Below, piece after piece: positions 53,844 through 61,381 of a stretch of 64,000 nt of DNA (within the stretch, counting starts at the first letter, position 1; every line of letters begins with the position of its first letter). The stretch is taken from positions 43,039 through 107,038 of the forward strand of contig CAJUCM010000004.1 in NCBI GenBank assembly GCA_910585235.1, written 5' to 3'. The translations under genes and the position numbers were made by a program. Under the pieces are notes generated by a model. It saw only the letters and a program-made list of their open reading frames with translations, was not told the DNA's origin and did not search any database. The DNA is from an uncultured Christensenella sp. (GTDB taxonomy: Bacteria; Bacillota; Clostridia; Christensenellales; Borkfalkiaceae).

Positions 53844-53844
53844 T

Positions 53845-54105
53845 ATGAGCGAGAAAAGAACAAGGGAAGAACGCAGCGCCGAACGGCGGGAGCGGAATAT
53901 TACAAGGCACCTGACGAATTGCCCTCACTGCGGGCAGGAGGTGCTGGATCACATGACGAAGTGTCCGCACTGCGGCGGGGAGCTTGCGCCGAAAGGCTAC
54001 CGTCCTCCCGACGCAAAGAAGATGAAGATCGCAAAAATCGTCTGCTACACGATCGGATTTGCGATCGCGATCGGACTTGCGATTTGGCTGATATTGAGAA
54101 AGTAA
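53845..54105 (+). CDS. Zinc-ribbon membrane protein
   Basis: An 86-residue protein; ATG 53845 is preferred over TTG 53830, which lies inside the previous gene. Two CPHCG knuckles (residues about 28-32 and 44-48) form a classic double-CxxC zinc ribbon, preceded by a charged Arg/Glu helix and followed by one C-terminal membrane segment (about 64-83). Such zinc-ribbon plus membrane-helix proteins are common in Clostridia and mostly uncharacterised. The ATG is 1 base after the preceding stop, so it belongs to the Opp run as its last gene; a terminator follows. Confidence 0.75.
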   Translation: MSEKRTREERSAERRERNITRHLTNCPHCGQEVLDHMTKCPHCGGELAPKGYRPPDAKKMKIAKIVCYTIGFAIAIGLAIWLILRK

Positions 54106-54111
54106 AAAAAA

Positions 54112-54135
54112 GAAGCCCCTCAGCGGAGGGGCTTC
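54112..54135. terminator. Shared terminator overlapping the CPBP stop codon
   Basis: A perfect 10-bp stem GAAGCCCCTC / GAGGGGCTTC with an AGCG loop. Read on the minus strand it ends in a T-run (AAAAAAAA at 54104-54111 on plus), a strong terminator. On the plus strand only TTGTGTT follows. The CPBP stop codon and last codons lie within the stem. Confidence 0.85.
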
Positions 54136-54914
54136 TTGTGTTGTTTCACCATAGCCGTGAGCGTGATAATCATTTGCACGGCGCACAGAACGCCGACGGC
54201 AACGGTCAAGATCCAGAACGTAAGATCCTGCGGATTCCCCGTCCCCAGATCGGAGATCAAAAGACCGCCGAAGTCGAAGAGCGCGTGCAGAAATACGCAC
54301 AGCCATATATTTTCCGTTTTGAGAAGCACGATAGAGAGCATCGCGCCGATCAGAAAGGTGTATCCGACCTGTTGGAGAACGGCAAGGATCCCCGCGCCGT
54401 CGAGGAGATTGACGAAATGAAAGAGGGCGAAGATCGCGGAGCCGAGCAGTACGGGCAGAAAACAGGATTTTTCTTTCTTTCCGAAAAATTCCAGGAGCGA
54501 CCGGAAGATGATCCCGCGGAATAGGATCTCCTCGCTCAGACCGATCAGAACGCATTTGATCAAAAAGAGCCATATAAGGTTTGCCTGAACGATCTGCGCC
54601 GTGCCGTTTATCAGCGCGGAGAACGGGAAGTTTACGATCGCCACCGCAAGGGACGGAATGCACCATAACAGATTTTTGCAGGATACGCGCTTGTCTGCAA
54701 GACAGGAAGGGAAAAATTCCACGGTCAGAACGAGCAGAAACACCGATATAAAAAACCGCAGGATGACCGCGCCCGCAAGCGTATCCGTTCTTTTGTCGCC
54801 CGTGAGCGGGGGCGCGCCGTAATAGAATAAAATCGCCGCCGCTGAAATCAGGCAGAGGAACAGCGCGAGCGCCGTATGAACGGGAATGCCGTGTTTTTTG
54901 GGGAGCGGTTTCAT
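54120..54914 (-). CDS. CPBP-family intramembrane protease (Abi/Rce1 type)
   Basis: A 264-residue membrane protein with about eight hydrophobic segments. The CPBP glutamic-protease motifs are complete: Glu128-Glu129 followed by LFRG (motif 1), FALFH with His166 (motif 2) and FLHALFD with His210 (motif 3). Family members cut prenylated or signal-like peptides in the membrane, or confer bacteriocin immunity. The start ATG (54914) sits 6 bases after a perfect -10 box, so the mRNA probably begins at or next to the start codon. Further upstream in-frame Met codons would lie before the promoter and are rejected. Divergent from the Lgt-like gene. Confidence 0.88.
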   Translation of the reverse strand: MKPLPKKHGIPVHTALALFLCLISAAAILFYYGAPPLTGDKRTDTLAGAVILRFFISVFLLVLTVEFFPSCLADKRVSCKNLLWCIPSLAVAIVNFPFSALINGTAQIVQANLIWLFLIKCVLIGLSEEILFRGIIFRSLLEFFGKKEKSCFLPVLLGSAIFALFHFVNLLDGAGILAVLQQVGYTFLIGAMLSIVLLKTENIWLCVFLHALFDFGGLLISDLGTGNPQDLTFWILTVAVGVLCAVQMIITLTAMVKQHKKPLR

Positions 54915-54920
54915 GAAATC

Positions 54921-54949
54921 ATTATAACAGAGAGCGAAATAAAAGTCAA
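54921..54949 (-). promoter_or_regulatory. Promoter of the CPBP gene, predicted leaderless
   Basis: On the minus strand, TTGACT (54949-54944), a 17-bp spacer and TATAAT (54926-54921). The A of the ATG is the seventh base after the -10, the usual start-site distance, so no room remains for a ribosome site. Confidence 0.75.
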
Positions 54950-54964
54950 TCGCAGAAAAACCGC

Positions 54965-54993
54965 TTGCCTTGTACAGGAAAGGGGAGTATAAT
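54965..54993 (+). promoter_or_regulatory. Promoter of the Lgt-like gene
   Basis: TTGCCT (54965-54970), a 17-bp spacer and TATAAT (54988-54993). The expected start near 55000 falls just at the AAAGGAGGGG ribosome site, giving a leader of only about 15 bases. Confidence 0.72.
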
Positions 54994-55014
54994 AAAGGGA
55001 AAGGAGGGGCGGCA

Positions 55015-55824
55015 ATGTATCCGTACCGTTTATTTCTTGACGTAACGTTATACGATATTCTCGTCGCGATCGGCGTTGCGGCGGCGTTCGCCGTATTTCT
55101 TCTGTATGCGGACAAGCTGAAAATTTCAAGCCGTCTGCAAATTTTAGCGCTTGTCAGCGCGATCTTGGGGGTCGCGTTGGGGTTTGTATCGGCGGGACTT
55201 GTACAGAGTATTTACTTCTGGATCGAGAACGGCGCGTTCGAGTGGCGGGGCATGACCTTTTACGGCGGACTGGTCGGCGGTGCGCTGTTCTTTGTGGGGA
55301 CTTATTTTCTCGCCGGTTATCTCATGTTCCGCAAGAGCGAAACGCCGAAACTGTATCTCGAATACGCCATGCGCATTTTCGGTATCGTCATCTGCGCCGT
55401 CACGCTCGCGCACGCGATCGGCAGGATCGGGTGCCTGACGGCGGGCTGCTGTCACGGCGAAGTGTTTGAAGAAAAGCGGTGGTACACGTTGCCCATTCTG
55501 CATATCTCGAAGAGCGGGGAACTGTTGCGCACGGAATATGCCGTTCCCATTCCGCTGTACGAAATGTTCTTTTTGCTCGATCTGTTTGCCCTGCTCAGCT
55601 GGCGGGTTCTGAAAAACAAGGGGGACGCGCTCCCGTTCTATATGGTGCTTTACGGCGTGTGGCGGTTCTGCATCGAATACGCGCGGGCGGACGACCGCGG
55701 GGAGACGTTTATCAGTTTTCTTTCGCCCTCTCAGCTGACTGCGTTTCTCATGGTGATCGGCGGGATCGTTCTGTTCGTCGTCTATTATAAGGTGATTGCG
55801 GGGCGTGAGAAAAAAACGGAATAA
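55015..55824 (+). CDS. lgt: Prolipoprotein diacylglyceryl transferase-like membrane protein
   Basis: A 269-residue protein with about seven membrane segments, of the Lgt family, which attaches diacylglycerol to the lipobox Cys of lipoproteins. ATG 55015 is chosen for AAAGGAGGGG upstream. Family features are the YGGLVGG loop (near 84), the GRIGCLTAGCCHG signature (near 138-150) and a late IEYAR Arg. Two positions differ from E. coli Lgt: the His of HGG is Tyr, and the Asn of GRIGN is Cys. Such variants are frequent in Clostridia and usually annotated as Lgt, but activity is not assured and a standard Lgt may exist elsewhere. The window encodes at least six lipoproteins that need such an enzyme. 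Confidence 0.78.
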   Translation: MYPYRLFLDVTLYDILVAIGVAAAFAVFLLYADKLKISSRLQILALVSAILGVALGFVSAGLVQSIYFWIENGAFEWRGMTFYGGLVGGALFFVGTYFLAGYLMFRKSETPKLYLEYAMRIFGIVICAVTLAHAIGRIGCLTAGCCHGEVFEEKRWYTLPILHISKSGELLRTEYAVPIPLYEMFFLLDLFALLSWRVLKNKGDALPFYMVLYGVWRFCIEYARADDRGETFISFLSPSQLTAFLMVIGGIVLFVVYYKVIAGREKKTE

Positions 55825-55882
55825 AAACGGTTAAATTCCTTAAAAATATGCAAAAAAGTTTGAAAATATTCGGATAAATTGT

Positions 55883-55911
55883 TTGACATTACTTTACAAT
55901 CGTGTTATTAT
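55883..55911 (+). promoter_or_regulatory. Strong promoter of the S10 operon
   Basis: TTGACA (55883-55888), a 17-bp spacer and TATTAT (55906-55911). The -35 is exact and the -10 has one mismatch. It lies in AT-rich DNA after the lgt gene. Confidence 0.88.
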
Positions 55912-56070
55912 ATCTAAGCCTGTGTTTAGCGGAGGTCTTTTTTCTGCGGCGAACGGCGTATAGGGTTGAGGCGGAAAGTTACTGAAATTCGGGGTCGAAA
56001 GCCCCCCGACAGATAATTTTCGCTGACAATGGCGGGACTTGATTCCTGCGACTTACCGAGGCTTTTGCGT

Positions 56071-56099
56071 AAAACACCGCAAAACGACGCGTGTTTTTT
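56071..56099 (+). terminator. Candidate attenuator hairpin in the S10 leader
   Basis: AAAACA(C)CGC pairs with GCGTGTTTT around an AAAACGAC loop, with one bulged C, and runs straight into six Ts. It lies 76 bases before the rpsJ start, inside the transcribed leader. Confidence 0.5.
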
Positions 56100-56175
56100 A
56101 TATAGCAAAACCCCGATACGCACGGACGCGTTGCACAGAGTAACAGAGTAAGGTAAATATGTAAGGAGTACCAAA

Positions 56176-56478
56176 ATGGCAGGACAGAAAATCAGAATCA
56201 AATTGAGCGCATACGATCACGCTCTCGTTGACGAAGCTGCAACGAGGATCGTGGAGACGATGCAGAAGGGCGGAGCGAAGATTTCGGGACCCATTCCCCT
56301 TCCTACGGAAAAGGAGATCGTGACCATTCTCCGTTGCCCTCACAAATATAAAGATTCGAGAGAGCAGTTTGAACTCAGAACGCACAAGCGCATCATCGAT
56401 ATTTACAGCCCGAACGCGAAACTTCTGGATACGATCCACCTTCCCGCGGGCGTAGATATCAAAGTAAAACTCGGCTGA
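56176..56478 (+). CDS. rpsJ: 30S ribosomal protein S10
   Basis: A 100-residue protein with the full S10 pattern (IRIKLSAYDH at the start, RTHKRIIDI near residue 73). Assembles into the 30S head and also acts as NusE in antitermination complexes. First gene of the S10 operon; AAGGAG lies 10 bases upstream. It is separated from rplC by an unusually long spacer (193 bp). Confidence 0.98.
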   Translation: MAGQKIRIKLSAYDHALVDEAATRIVETMQKGGAKISGPIPLPTEKEIVTILRCPHKYKDSREQFELRTHKRIIDIYSPNAKLLDTIHLPAGVDIKVKLG

Positions 56479-56493
56479 TAATACCATATTATT

Positions 56494-56584
56494 CACGAAA
56501 TTTGTCCGGCGACAAATTTCCGTGAGAGGACTGCGGCCGAAAACGCTTAACGGTCGAAGTAAATCCGACCTTGCGTTTTTCGGC
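56494..56584 (+). promoter_or_regulatory. Two strong RNA hairpins in the rpsJ-rplC spacer
   Basis: Hairpin 1 (56494-56524): 13 paired bases, CACGAAATTTGTC against GACAAATTT-CGTG with one bulge. Hairpin 2 (56536-56584): outer stem GCCGAAAACGC / GCGTTTTTCGGC with one bulge, inner stem GGTCG/CGACC. No T-run follows either, so RNA processing or protein binding is likelier than termination. Confidence 0.55.
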
Positions 56585-56671
56585 GAAAATGAGAAAATGA
56601 AACAGTTGTAGAAATACTGCGTGCGCGGTATTCGCATATAAGAAAAATTTTTTAAGGAGTGAACTTTAACA

Positions 56672-57319
56672 GTGATTAAAGCAATCATCGGTCGCAAAGT
56701 GGGCATGACCCAGATCTTTGCAGAGGACGGGAAAGTGATCCCCGTCACGGTCGTAGAGGCAGGACCTTGCCCCGTTGTGCAGGTCAAGACGGAAGAGAGC
56801 GACGGATACACCGCGCTTAAACTCGGATTCCAGAAACTCGGCGACGAAAAGAAAGCGGAACAAAAACTCAACAAACCCGATTTCGGGCAGTTCAAAAAAG
56901 CGGGCGTTCCCGCCTGCAAAGTGCTCAAAGAAGTACGCCTCGACAAAGTGGACAGCTACAAAGTCGGCGACGAGGTCAAAGCGGACGTATTCGCGGCGGG
57001 CGACAAAGTAGACGTCACCGGAATTTCCAAAGGTCACGGATACACGGGCGTTATCAAGAGATGGAACCAACACCGTTTGAAAATGACGCACGGCGTTTCG
57101 GCGGTTCACAGGGAACCCGGTTCCATGGGATCCATCAGCGATCCGTCCCGCGTGTTCAAGCACAAGCATTTGGCGGGTCAGTACGGCGTCGAGCGCGTCA
57201 CGGTTCAGAACCTTGAAGTCGTGAAAGTCGATACGGCGAGAAACGCGATTCTCATCAAAGGCGCTATTCCCGGAAATAAGGGCGCGATCGTAACGATCTC
57301 GAACAGCGTCAAGGCATAA
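56672..57319 (+). CDS. rplC: 50S ribosomal protein L3
   Basis: A 215-residue protein with the L3 signature region (SKGHGYTGVIKRW and the later GSMGSISDPSRVFKHKHLAG block). Early-assembly 50S protein near the peptidyl-transferase centre. Start GTG at 56672; AAGGAG lies 12 bases upstream, slightly far, but no better in-frame start exists. Confidence 0.97.
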   Translation: MIKAIIGRKVGMTQIFAEDGKVIPVTVVEAGPCPVVQVKTEESDGYTALKLGFQKLGDEKKAEQKLNKPDFGQFKKAGVPACKVLKEVRLDKVDSYKVGDEVKADVFAAGDKVDVTGISKGHGYTGVIKRWNQHRLKMTHGVSAVHREPGSMGSISDPSRVFKHKHLAGQYGVERVTVQNLEVVKVDTARNAILIKGAIPGNKGAIVTISNSVKA

Positions 57320-57329
57320 GGAGCGGACA

Positions 57330-57953
57330 ATGGCAAACGTAAAAGTATACAATATGAAAGGCGAAGAGGTGGGCTCCTGCGATCTCTCCGATAAAGTATT
57401 CGGAGCCGATTACAACGAAGCGCTCATTCATCAGGCTGTCGTCACTTATCTTTCCAACCAGAGACAGGGAACGAAATCCACCCTCACCCGCACGGAAGTG
57501 CGCGGCGGCGGAGCAAAGCCCTGGCGCCAGAAGGGAACGGGACGTGCCCGTCAGGGTTCGATCCGCGCACCCCAGTGGACGAAGGGCGGCGTCGTATTCG
57601 CGCCCAAGAGCCGCGATTTCTCCAAAAAGATGAACGTGACCGCAAAGCGCGGCGCGCTCGTTTCCGCGCTCAGCAAGAAACTTGCCGACGGAGAACTCAT
57701 CGTGGTGGACGAGCTGAAAGTTTCCGCACCCAAGACGAAGGAAATGGAAGCGTTCAGAAAAGCGCTTAAACTCGATAAGAGAACGGTCGTCGTCATGGAC
57801 GACAACAATAAGGACGTAATTTTGGCGTCCCGCAACATCGAAAAATTTTCTACGATTTCCGTCGGTGAGATCAACACCTACGAGATCGTTGCCAACGCCG
57901 TAGTCGTTCTTACGAAGGGCTCGGTAAAAAAATTGGAGGAGGCTTACTGCTGA
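57330..57953 (+). CDS. rplD: 50S ribosomal protein L4
   Basis: A 207-residue protein with the L4 extended-loop motif (TRTEVRGGGAKPWRQKGTGR near 50-70) that lines the peptide exit tunnel. In gamma-proteobacteria L4 represses its own operon; whether it does here is unknown, but a long leader exists. Its TGA overlaps the rplW ATG by one base. Confidence 0.97.
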   Translation: MANVKVYNMKGEEVGSCDLSDKVFGADYNEALIHQAVVTYLSNQRQGTKSTLTRTEVRGGGAKPWRQKGTGRARQGSIRAPQWTKGGVVFAPKSRDFSKKMNVTAKRGALVSALSKKLADGELIVVDELKVSAPKTKEMEAFRKALKLDKRTVVVMDDNNKDVILASRNIEKFSTISVGEINTYEIVANAVVVLTKGSVKKLEEAYC

Positions 57954-58243
57954 TGGCACCCGAAGATATCATTTTGAAACCCGTCCTGACCGAAAAGGGC
58001 TACGACGGGATCGCGGAGAAAAAATACACGTTTTTCGTGGCGAAGTCCGCAAACAAAACCCAGATCAGGATCGCGGCGGAGCAGATGTTCGGCGTTCAGG
58101 TCGAAAGCGTGAACACGATCACCCAGCGCGGCAAACTCAAAAGAATGGGCAGGAACGAGGGTTACACGCCCACGCGCAAAAAAGCCATCATTCAGCTGAA
58201 AGAAGGCAGCAAGCCCATCGAGGCATTCAACTCGTTGTCGTAA
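57953..58243 (+). CDS. rplW: 50S ribosomal protein L23
   Basis: A 96-residue protein with the L23 core (KPVLTEKG at the start, VESVNTITQRGKLKRMGR later). Sits at the tunnel exit, where it docks trigger factor and SRP. One-base overlap with rplD. Confidence 0.97.
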   Translation: MAPEDIILKPVLTEKGYDGIAEKKYTFFVAKSANKTQIRIAAEQMFGVQVESVNTITQRGKLKRMGRNEGYTPTRKKAIIQLKEGSKPIEAFNSLS

Positions 58244-58258
58244 GAGAGGTAAAAGGAA

Positions 58259-59092
58259 ATGGCAGTTAAAAGATATAAACCGACTTCCGCGGCGCGCCGT
58301 CTCATGACGGTCCACGGCTATGCGGGGGATCTTACGAAGGGTGCGAAAGCGGAAAATTCCCTTCTCGAAGATCAGCGCAAGTCGGGCGGCAGAAACAATC
58401 AGGGCAAGATCACCGTCCGTCACATCGGCGGCGGAAATAAGAGAAAGTACCGCATCATTGACTTCAAGCGGAATAAGGACGGCGTCCCCGCAACGGTCAA
58501 AAGCATTCAGTACGATCCCAACCGCAGTGCGAACATTGCGCTCCTCGTTTACCTCGACGGCGAAAAGAGATACATTCTCGCTCCCGTGGGACTCAACGTC
58601 GGCGACAAAGTCGTCAGCGGAAAGGGCGCGGACATCAAAGTCGGCAACGCGCTTGCGCTTGCGGACATTCCCGTCGGTACGATGGTTCACAATATCGAGA
58701 TGAAACCGGGACGCGGCGGACAGATCGCAAGAAGCGCGGGCATCACGGCGCAGATCATGGCAAAAGAGGGCGCGTACGCGACCATCAAGATGCCTTCGGG
58801 CGAAATGAGACTCATTCCCATGGCTTGCAAAGCGACGATCGGTCAGGTCGGCAATCTCGAACACGAGATCATCCGCGTCGGCAAAGCGGGCAAGACCCGC
58901 CACTTCGGTACCCGTCCTACGGTGCGCGGTTCGGTCATGAACCCCAACGATCACCCTCACGGCGGCGGCGAAGGCAAATCTCCCGTCGGACACGCGGGTC
59001 CCGAAACGCCTTGGGGCAAGCCCGCTCTCGGATACAAGACGAGAAAGAAGAAGAATCCTACGAGCAAGTTCATCTTGAAGCGTATCAATTAA
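58259..59092 (+). CDS. rplB: 50S ribosomal protein L2
   Basis: A 277-residue protein of normal length with the L2 signature near the C-terminus (PNDHPHGGGEGK, including the conserved His) and a basic KTRKKKNPTSKFI tail. Essential for subunit joining and the peptidyl-transferase region. Confidence 0.98.
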   Translation: MAVKRYKPTSAARRLMTVHGYAGDLTKGAKAENSLLEDQRKSGGRNNQGKITVRHIGGGNKRKYRIIDFKRNKDGVPATVKSIQYDPNRSANIALLVYLDGEKRYILAPVGLNVGDKVVSGKGADIKVGNALALADIPVGTMVHNIEMKPGRGGQIARSAGITAQIMAKEGAYATIKMPSGEMRLIPMACKATIGQVGNLEHEIIRVGKAGKTRHFGTRPTVRGSVMNPNDHPHGGGEGKSPVGHAGPETPWGKPALGYKTRKKKNPTSKFILKRIN

Positions 59093-59105
59093 GGAGGGAT
59101 GAAAA

Positions 59106-59384
59106 ATGTCGAGAAGCGTTAAGAAAGGACCTTACGTCGAAGCGAAACTTTTGCAAAGAATCGAAGCGATGAACGAGGTAAACGAAAAGAGAGTTCTGAA
59201 AACCTGGTCGAGATCGTCGACGATTTTCCCTCAGATGGTCGGTCACACGATCGCCGTGTACGACGGCAGAAAACACGTTCCCGTATATATCACGGAGGAT
59301 ATGGTCGGATGCAAGCTCGGTGAGTTCGCGCCGACGAGAACCTTCAAGGGTCACACGGCAAAGACCACGACGCCGGGGAGATAA
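59106..59384 (+). CDS. rpsS: 30S ribosomal protein S19
   Basis: A 92-residue protein with the S19 motifs SRSVKKGPYVE at the start and GHKLGEF-like GCKLGEFAPTRTFKGH near residue 65. Located in the 30S head. AAGGAGG precedes the start. Confidence 0.98.
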   Translation: MSRSVKKGPYVEAKLLQRIEAMNEVNEKRVLKTWSRSSTIFPQMVGHTIAVYDGRKHVPVYITEDMVGCKLGEFAPTRTFKGHTAKTTTPGR

Positions 59385-59399
59385 TAAGGAGAGCAGAGT

Positions 59400-59801
59400 A
59401 TGGCAACAAACATGAAAAAGAAAGCCGAGAGAGTAGAGGAAAAGCGTGAAAAACGCCCCTACGCAGTGGCAAAGTATATCAGAATTTCTCCCTATAAAGT
59501 GAGAACGGTGCTCGATCTCATCCGCGGAAAATCCGTTGAAGAGGCGGAAGCCATTCTTTCAAACATTACGAACGGCGGAGCGGCTCCCACGAAAAAGGTG
59601 CTCATGAGCGCCGTTGCGAACGCGGAACACAATCAGGGCATGGACAGAGGCGATCTGTTCGTTGCGGAGTGCTACGCAAACGGCGGAACTTCCTTAAAAA
59701 GAATGCAGCCCGTCAGCAAGGGCAGAGGGCACGCGATTCTTAAAAGAACGAGTCACATCACCGTCATCCTTGACGTGAAGAAAGCGGAGGGAAATATTTA
59801 A
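59400..59801 (+). CDS. rplV: 50S ribosomal protein L22 with basic N-terminal extension
   Basis: A 133-residue protein; L22 is usually about 110. The core starts at residue 21 (AVAKYIRISPYKVR) and ends in SHITVILD. The first 20 residues are a Lys/Arg/Glu-rich extension. The core L22 loop lines the exit tunnel, and binding of macrolides maps there. GGAGAGCAGAGT lies before the ATG. Confidence 0.96.
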   Translation: MATNMKKKAERVEEKREKRPYAVAKYIRISPYKVRTVLDLIRGKSVEEAEAILSNITNGGAAPTKKVLMSAVANAEHNQGMDRGDLFVAECYANGGTSLKRMQPVSKGRGHAILKRTSHITVILDVKKAEGNI

Positions 59802-59802
59802 C

Positions 59803-60459
59803 ATGGGACAGAAAGTGAATCCTCACGGATTGAGAGTTGGTATCATCAAAGGTTGGGATACGCAGTGGTATGCCGACAAGAAAGATTTCTCCGTGTTTCT
59901 CAAAGAAGATAACGTCATCCGCACGTTCCTGAAAAAGAAATATTACGCGGCGGCGATCTCCAAAATTCTCATTGAGCGCGCGGCGGGCAAGATCGTCGTA
60001 ACGATTTACACGGGTCGTCCCGGCGTTCTCATCGGAAAAGCGGGTTCCGAGATCGAAGTGATCAAAAAGGATCTTGCAAAACTTACGAACGGCAAACAGG
60101 TCATCATCAACGTGACCGAAGTCAAGAAAATCGACGCGGACGCCCAGCTCGTTGCAGAGAGCGTCGCGGCACAGCTTGAAAAGCGTATTTCTTTCCGCCG
60201 CGCCATGAAACAGGCGATCGGCAGAACGATGCGCGCAGGCGTGAAGGGCGTAAAAATGCAGGTGAGCGGTCGTCTCGACGGACGCGAAATCGCAGGTTCG
60301 GAACACTATCACGACGGTTCGATTCCCCTTCAAACGCTCCGCGCGGACATCGATTACGGTTTCGCGGAAGCACACACGACTTTCGGAATGATCGGCGTTA
60401 AGTGCTGGATCTACAAGGGCGAAGTCCTCAAAGGCAAGAAACCGGAAGGAGGCAGATAA
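59803..60459 (+). CDS. rpsC: 30S ribosomal protein S3
   Basis: A 218-residue protein with an N-terminal GQKVNPHGLRVG motif, a KH domain around 40-110 (GRPGVLIGKAG) and the S3 C-terminal domain (GRLDGREIAGSEHY). Forms the mRNA entry site. Its TAA shares an A with the rplP start. Confidence 0.98.
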   Translation: MGQKVNPHGLRVGIIKGWDTQWYADKKDFSVFLKEDNVIRTFLKKKYYAAAISKILIERAAGKIVVTIYTGRPGVLIGKAGSEIEVIKKDLAKLTNGKQVIINVTEVKKIDADAQLVAESVAAQLEKRISFRRAMKQAIGRTMRAGVKGVKMQVSGRLDGREIAGSEHYHDGSIPLQTLRADIDYGFAEAHTTFGMIGVKCWIYKGEVLKGKKPEGGR

Positions 60460-60902
60460 TGTTAATTCCGAAAAGAGTGAAAAGAAGAAAACAGCACCGC
60501 GGAAGCATGAAAGGCAACGCGCATAAGGGTAACGTAATCGCTTACGGGCAGTACGGACTCGTTGCCGAAGAAGCGTGCTGGATCAAATCCAATCAGATCG
60601 AAGCAGCCCGTATCGCAATGACGCGTTTCATCAAGCGCGGCGGGCAGGTGTGGATCGATATATTCCCCCACAAGCCGATTACCCGTCACCCTGCGGAAGC
60701 CCGTATGGGTTCCGGTAAAGGTAACGTAGAGTTCTGGGTCGCGGTCGTAAAACCGGGCAGAGTTCTCTTTGAAATGGCGGGGGTACCTGAGGATATTGCC
60801 CGTGAAGCGATGCGTCTTGCGGCGCACAAACTTCCGGTCAAGTGCAAATTTGTAAAGAAGGAAGACCTCGAACAAACTACGGAAGGCGGTGACCAAGCAT
60901 GA
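60459..60902 (+). CDS. rplP: 50S ribosomal protein L16
   Basis: A 147-residue protein starting at ATG 60459, which opens with the universal MLIPKRVKRRKQHRG. A longer in-frame start would lie inside rpsC and is rejected. The RMGSGKG motif near residue 80 is intact. Located at the A-site of the 50S. Overlaps rpmC by four bases. Confidence 0.98.
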   Translation: MLIPKRVKRRKQHRGSMKGNAHKGNVIAYGQYGLVAEEACWIKSNQIEAARIAMTRFIKRGGQVWIDIFPHKPITRHPAEARMGSGKGNVEFWVAVVKPGRVLFEMAGVPEDIAREAMRLAAHKLPVKCKFVKKEDLEQTTEGGDQA

Positions 60903-61093
60903 AAGCAAACGAATTTCACAGTTTAAGCGACGCCGAGCTTTCTAAAAAGCTCAAAGAACTCAAAAGCGAACTCTTTAATCTTCGTTTCCGTCACGCGTCC
61001 AATCAGCTTGAAAATCCCCTGTCGATCAGGACTTGCAAGCGGGATATTGCGAGGGTGAACACGGAAATCCGCGCCCGTCAGAATAAGGCGTAA
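60899..61093 (+). CDS. rpmC: 50S ribosomal protein L29
   Basis: A 64-residue two-helix protein with the LFNLRFRHASNQLENP motif and the C-terminal IRTCKRDIARVNT. Sits by L23 at the tunnel exit. ATGA overlap with rplP; start preceded by GGAAGGCGGT. Confidence 0.97.
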   Translation: MKANEFHSLSDAELSKKLKELKSELFNLRFRHASNQLENPLSIRTCKRDIARVNTEIRARQNKA

Positions 61094-61104
61094 AGGAGAG
61101 CATC

Positions 61105-61359
61105 ATGGAAAGAAATCTGAGAAAAGAAAGAGTCGGAATCGTGGTCTCCGATAAAATGGATAAAACGGTCGTCGTGGCGGTGACGGATAAGAGCAAACAC
61201 CCCGTCTATAAAAAGACGATCACGAGAACGGTCCGCTTCAAAGCGCACGACGAAGAGAACGAGTGCGGCGTAGGCGATAAAGTCCGTATCGTAGAGACGA
61301 GAAAGTTAAGCAAAGATAAGAATTGGCGTGTAGCCGAGATCGTCGAAAAGGCGAAGTAA
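61105..61359 (+). CDS. rpsQ: 30S ribosomal protein S17
   Basis: An 84-residue OB-fold protein with GIVVSDKMDKTVVV at the N-terminus and GDKVRIVETRKLSK in the second half. Binds 16S rRNA early in assembly. Confidence 0.98.
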   Translation: MERNLRKERVGIVVSDKMDKTVVVAVTDKSKHPVYKKTITRTVRFKAHDEENECGVGDKVRIVETRKLSKDKNWRVAEIVEKAK

Positions 61360-61381
61360 TCAGGAAAGGAGAGATAAGGTT

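Larger units (their letters stand above)
55825..56175 (+). promoter_or_regulatory. Long structured leader of the S10 ribosomal operon
   Basis: A 351-bp gap without a gene. A promoter lies at 55883-55911, giving a leader of about 255 bases before rpsJ. It contains three candidate hairpins: TCGGGG/CCCCGA (55989-56009), GCGGGA/TCCTGC (56032-56049) and a terminator-like element at 56071-56099. A leader this long with a late T-run hairpin suggests transcription attenuation of the ribosomal operon, perhaps by a ribosomal protein. It matches no leader class I can name. Confidence 0.6.

Noticed and set aside
55912..56175. T-box or known riboswitch in the S10 leader
   Set aside because: I could not find the conserved T-box sequence or any metabolite-aptamer core; the hairpins do not match a class I can name.
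56606..56642. Second promoter just before rplC (TTGTAG ... TATAAG)
   Set aside because: The two hexamers are 25 bp apart, too far for a sigma-A promoter.
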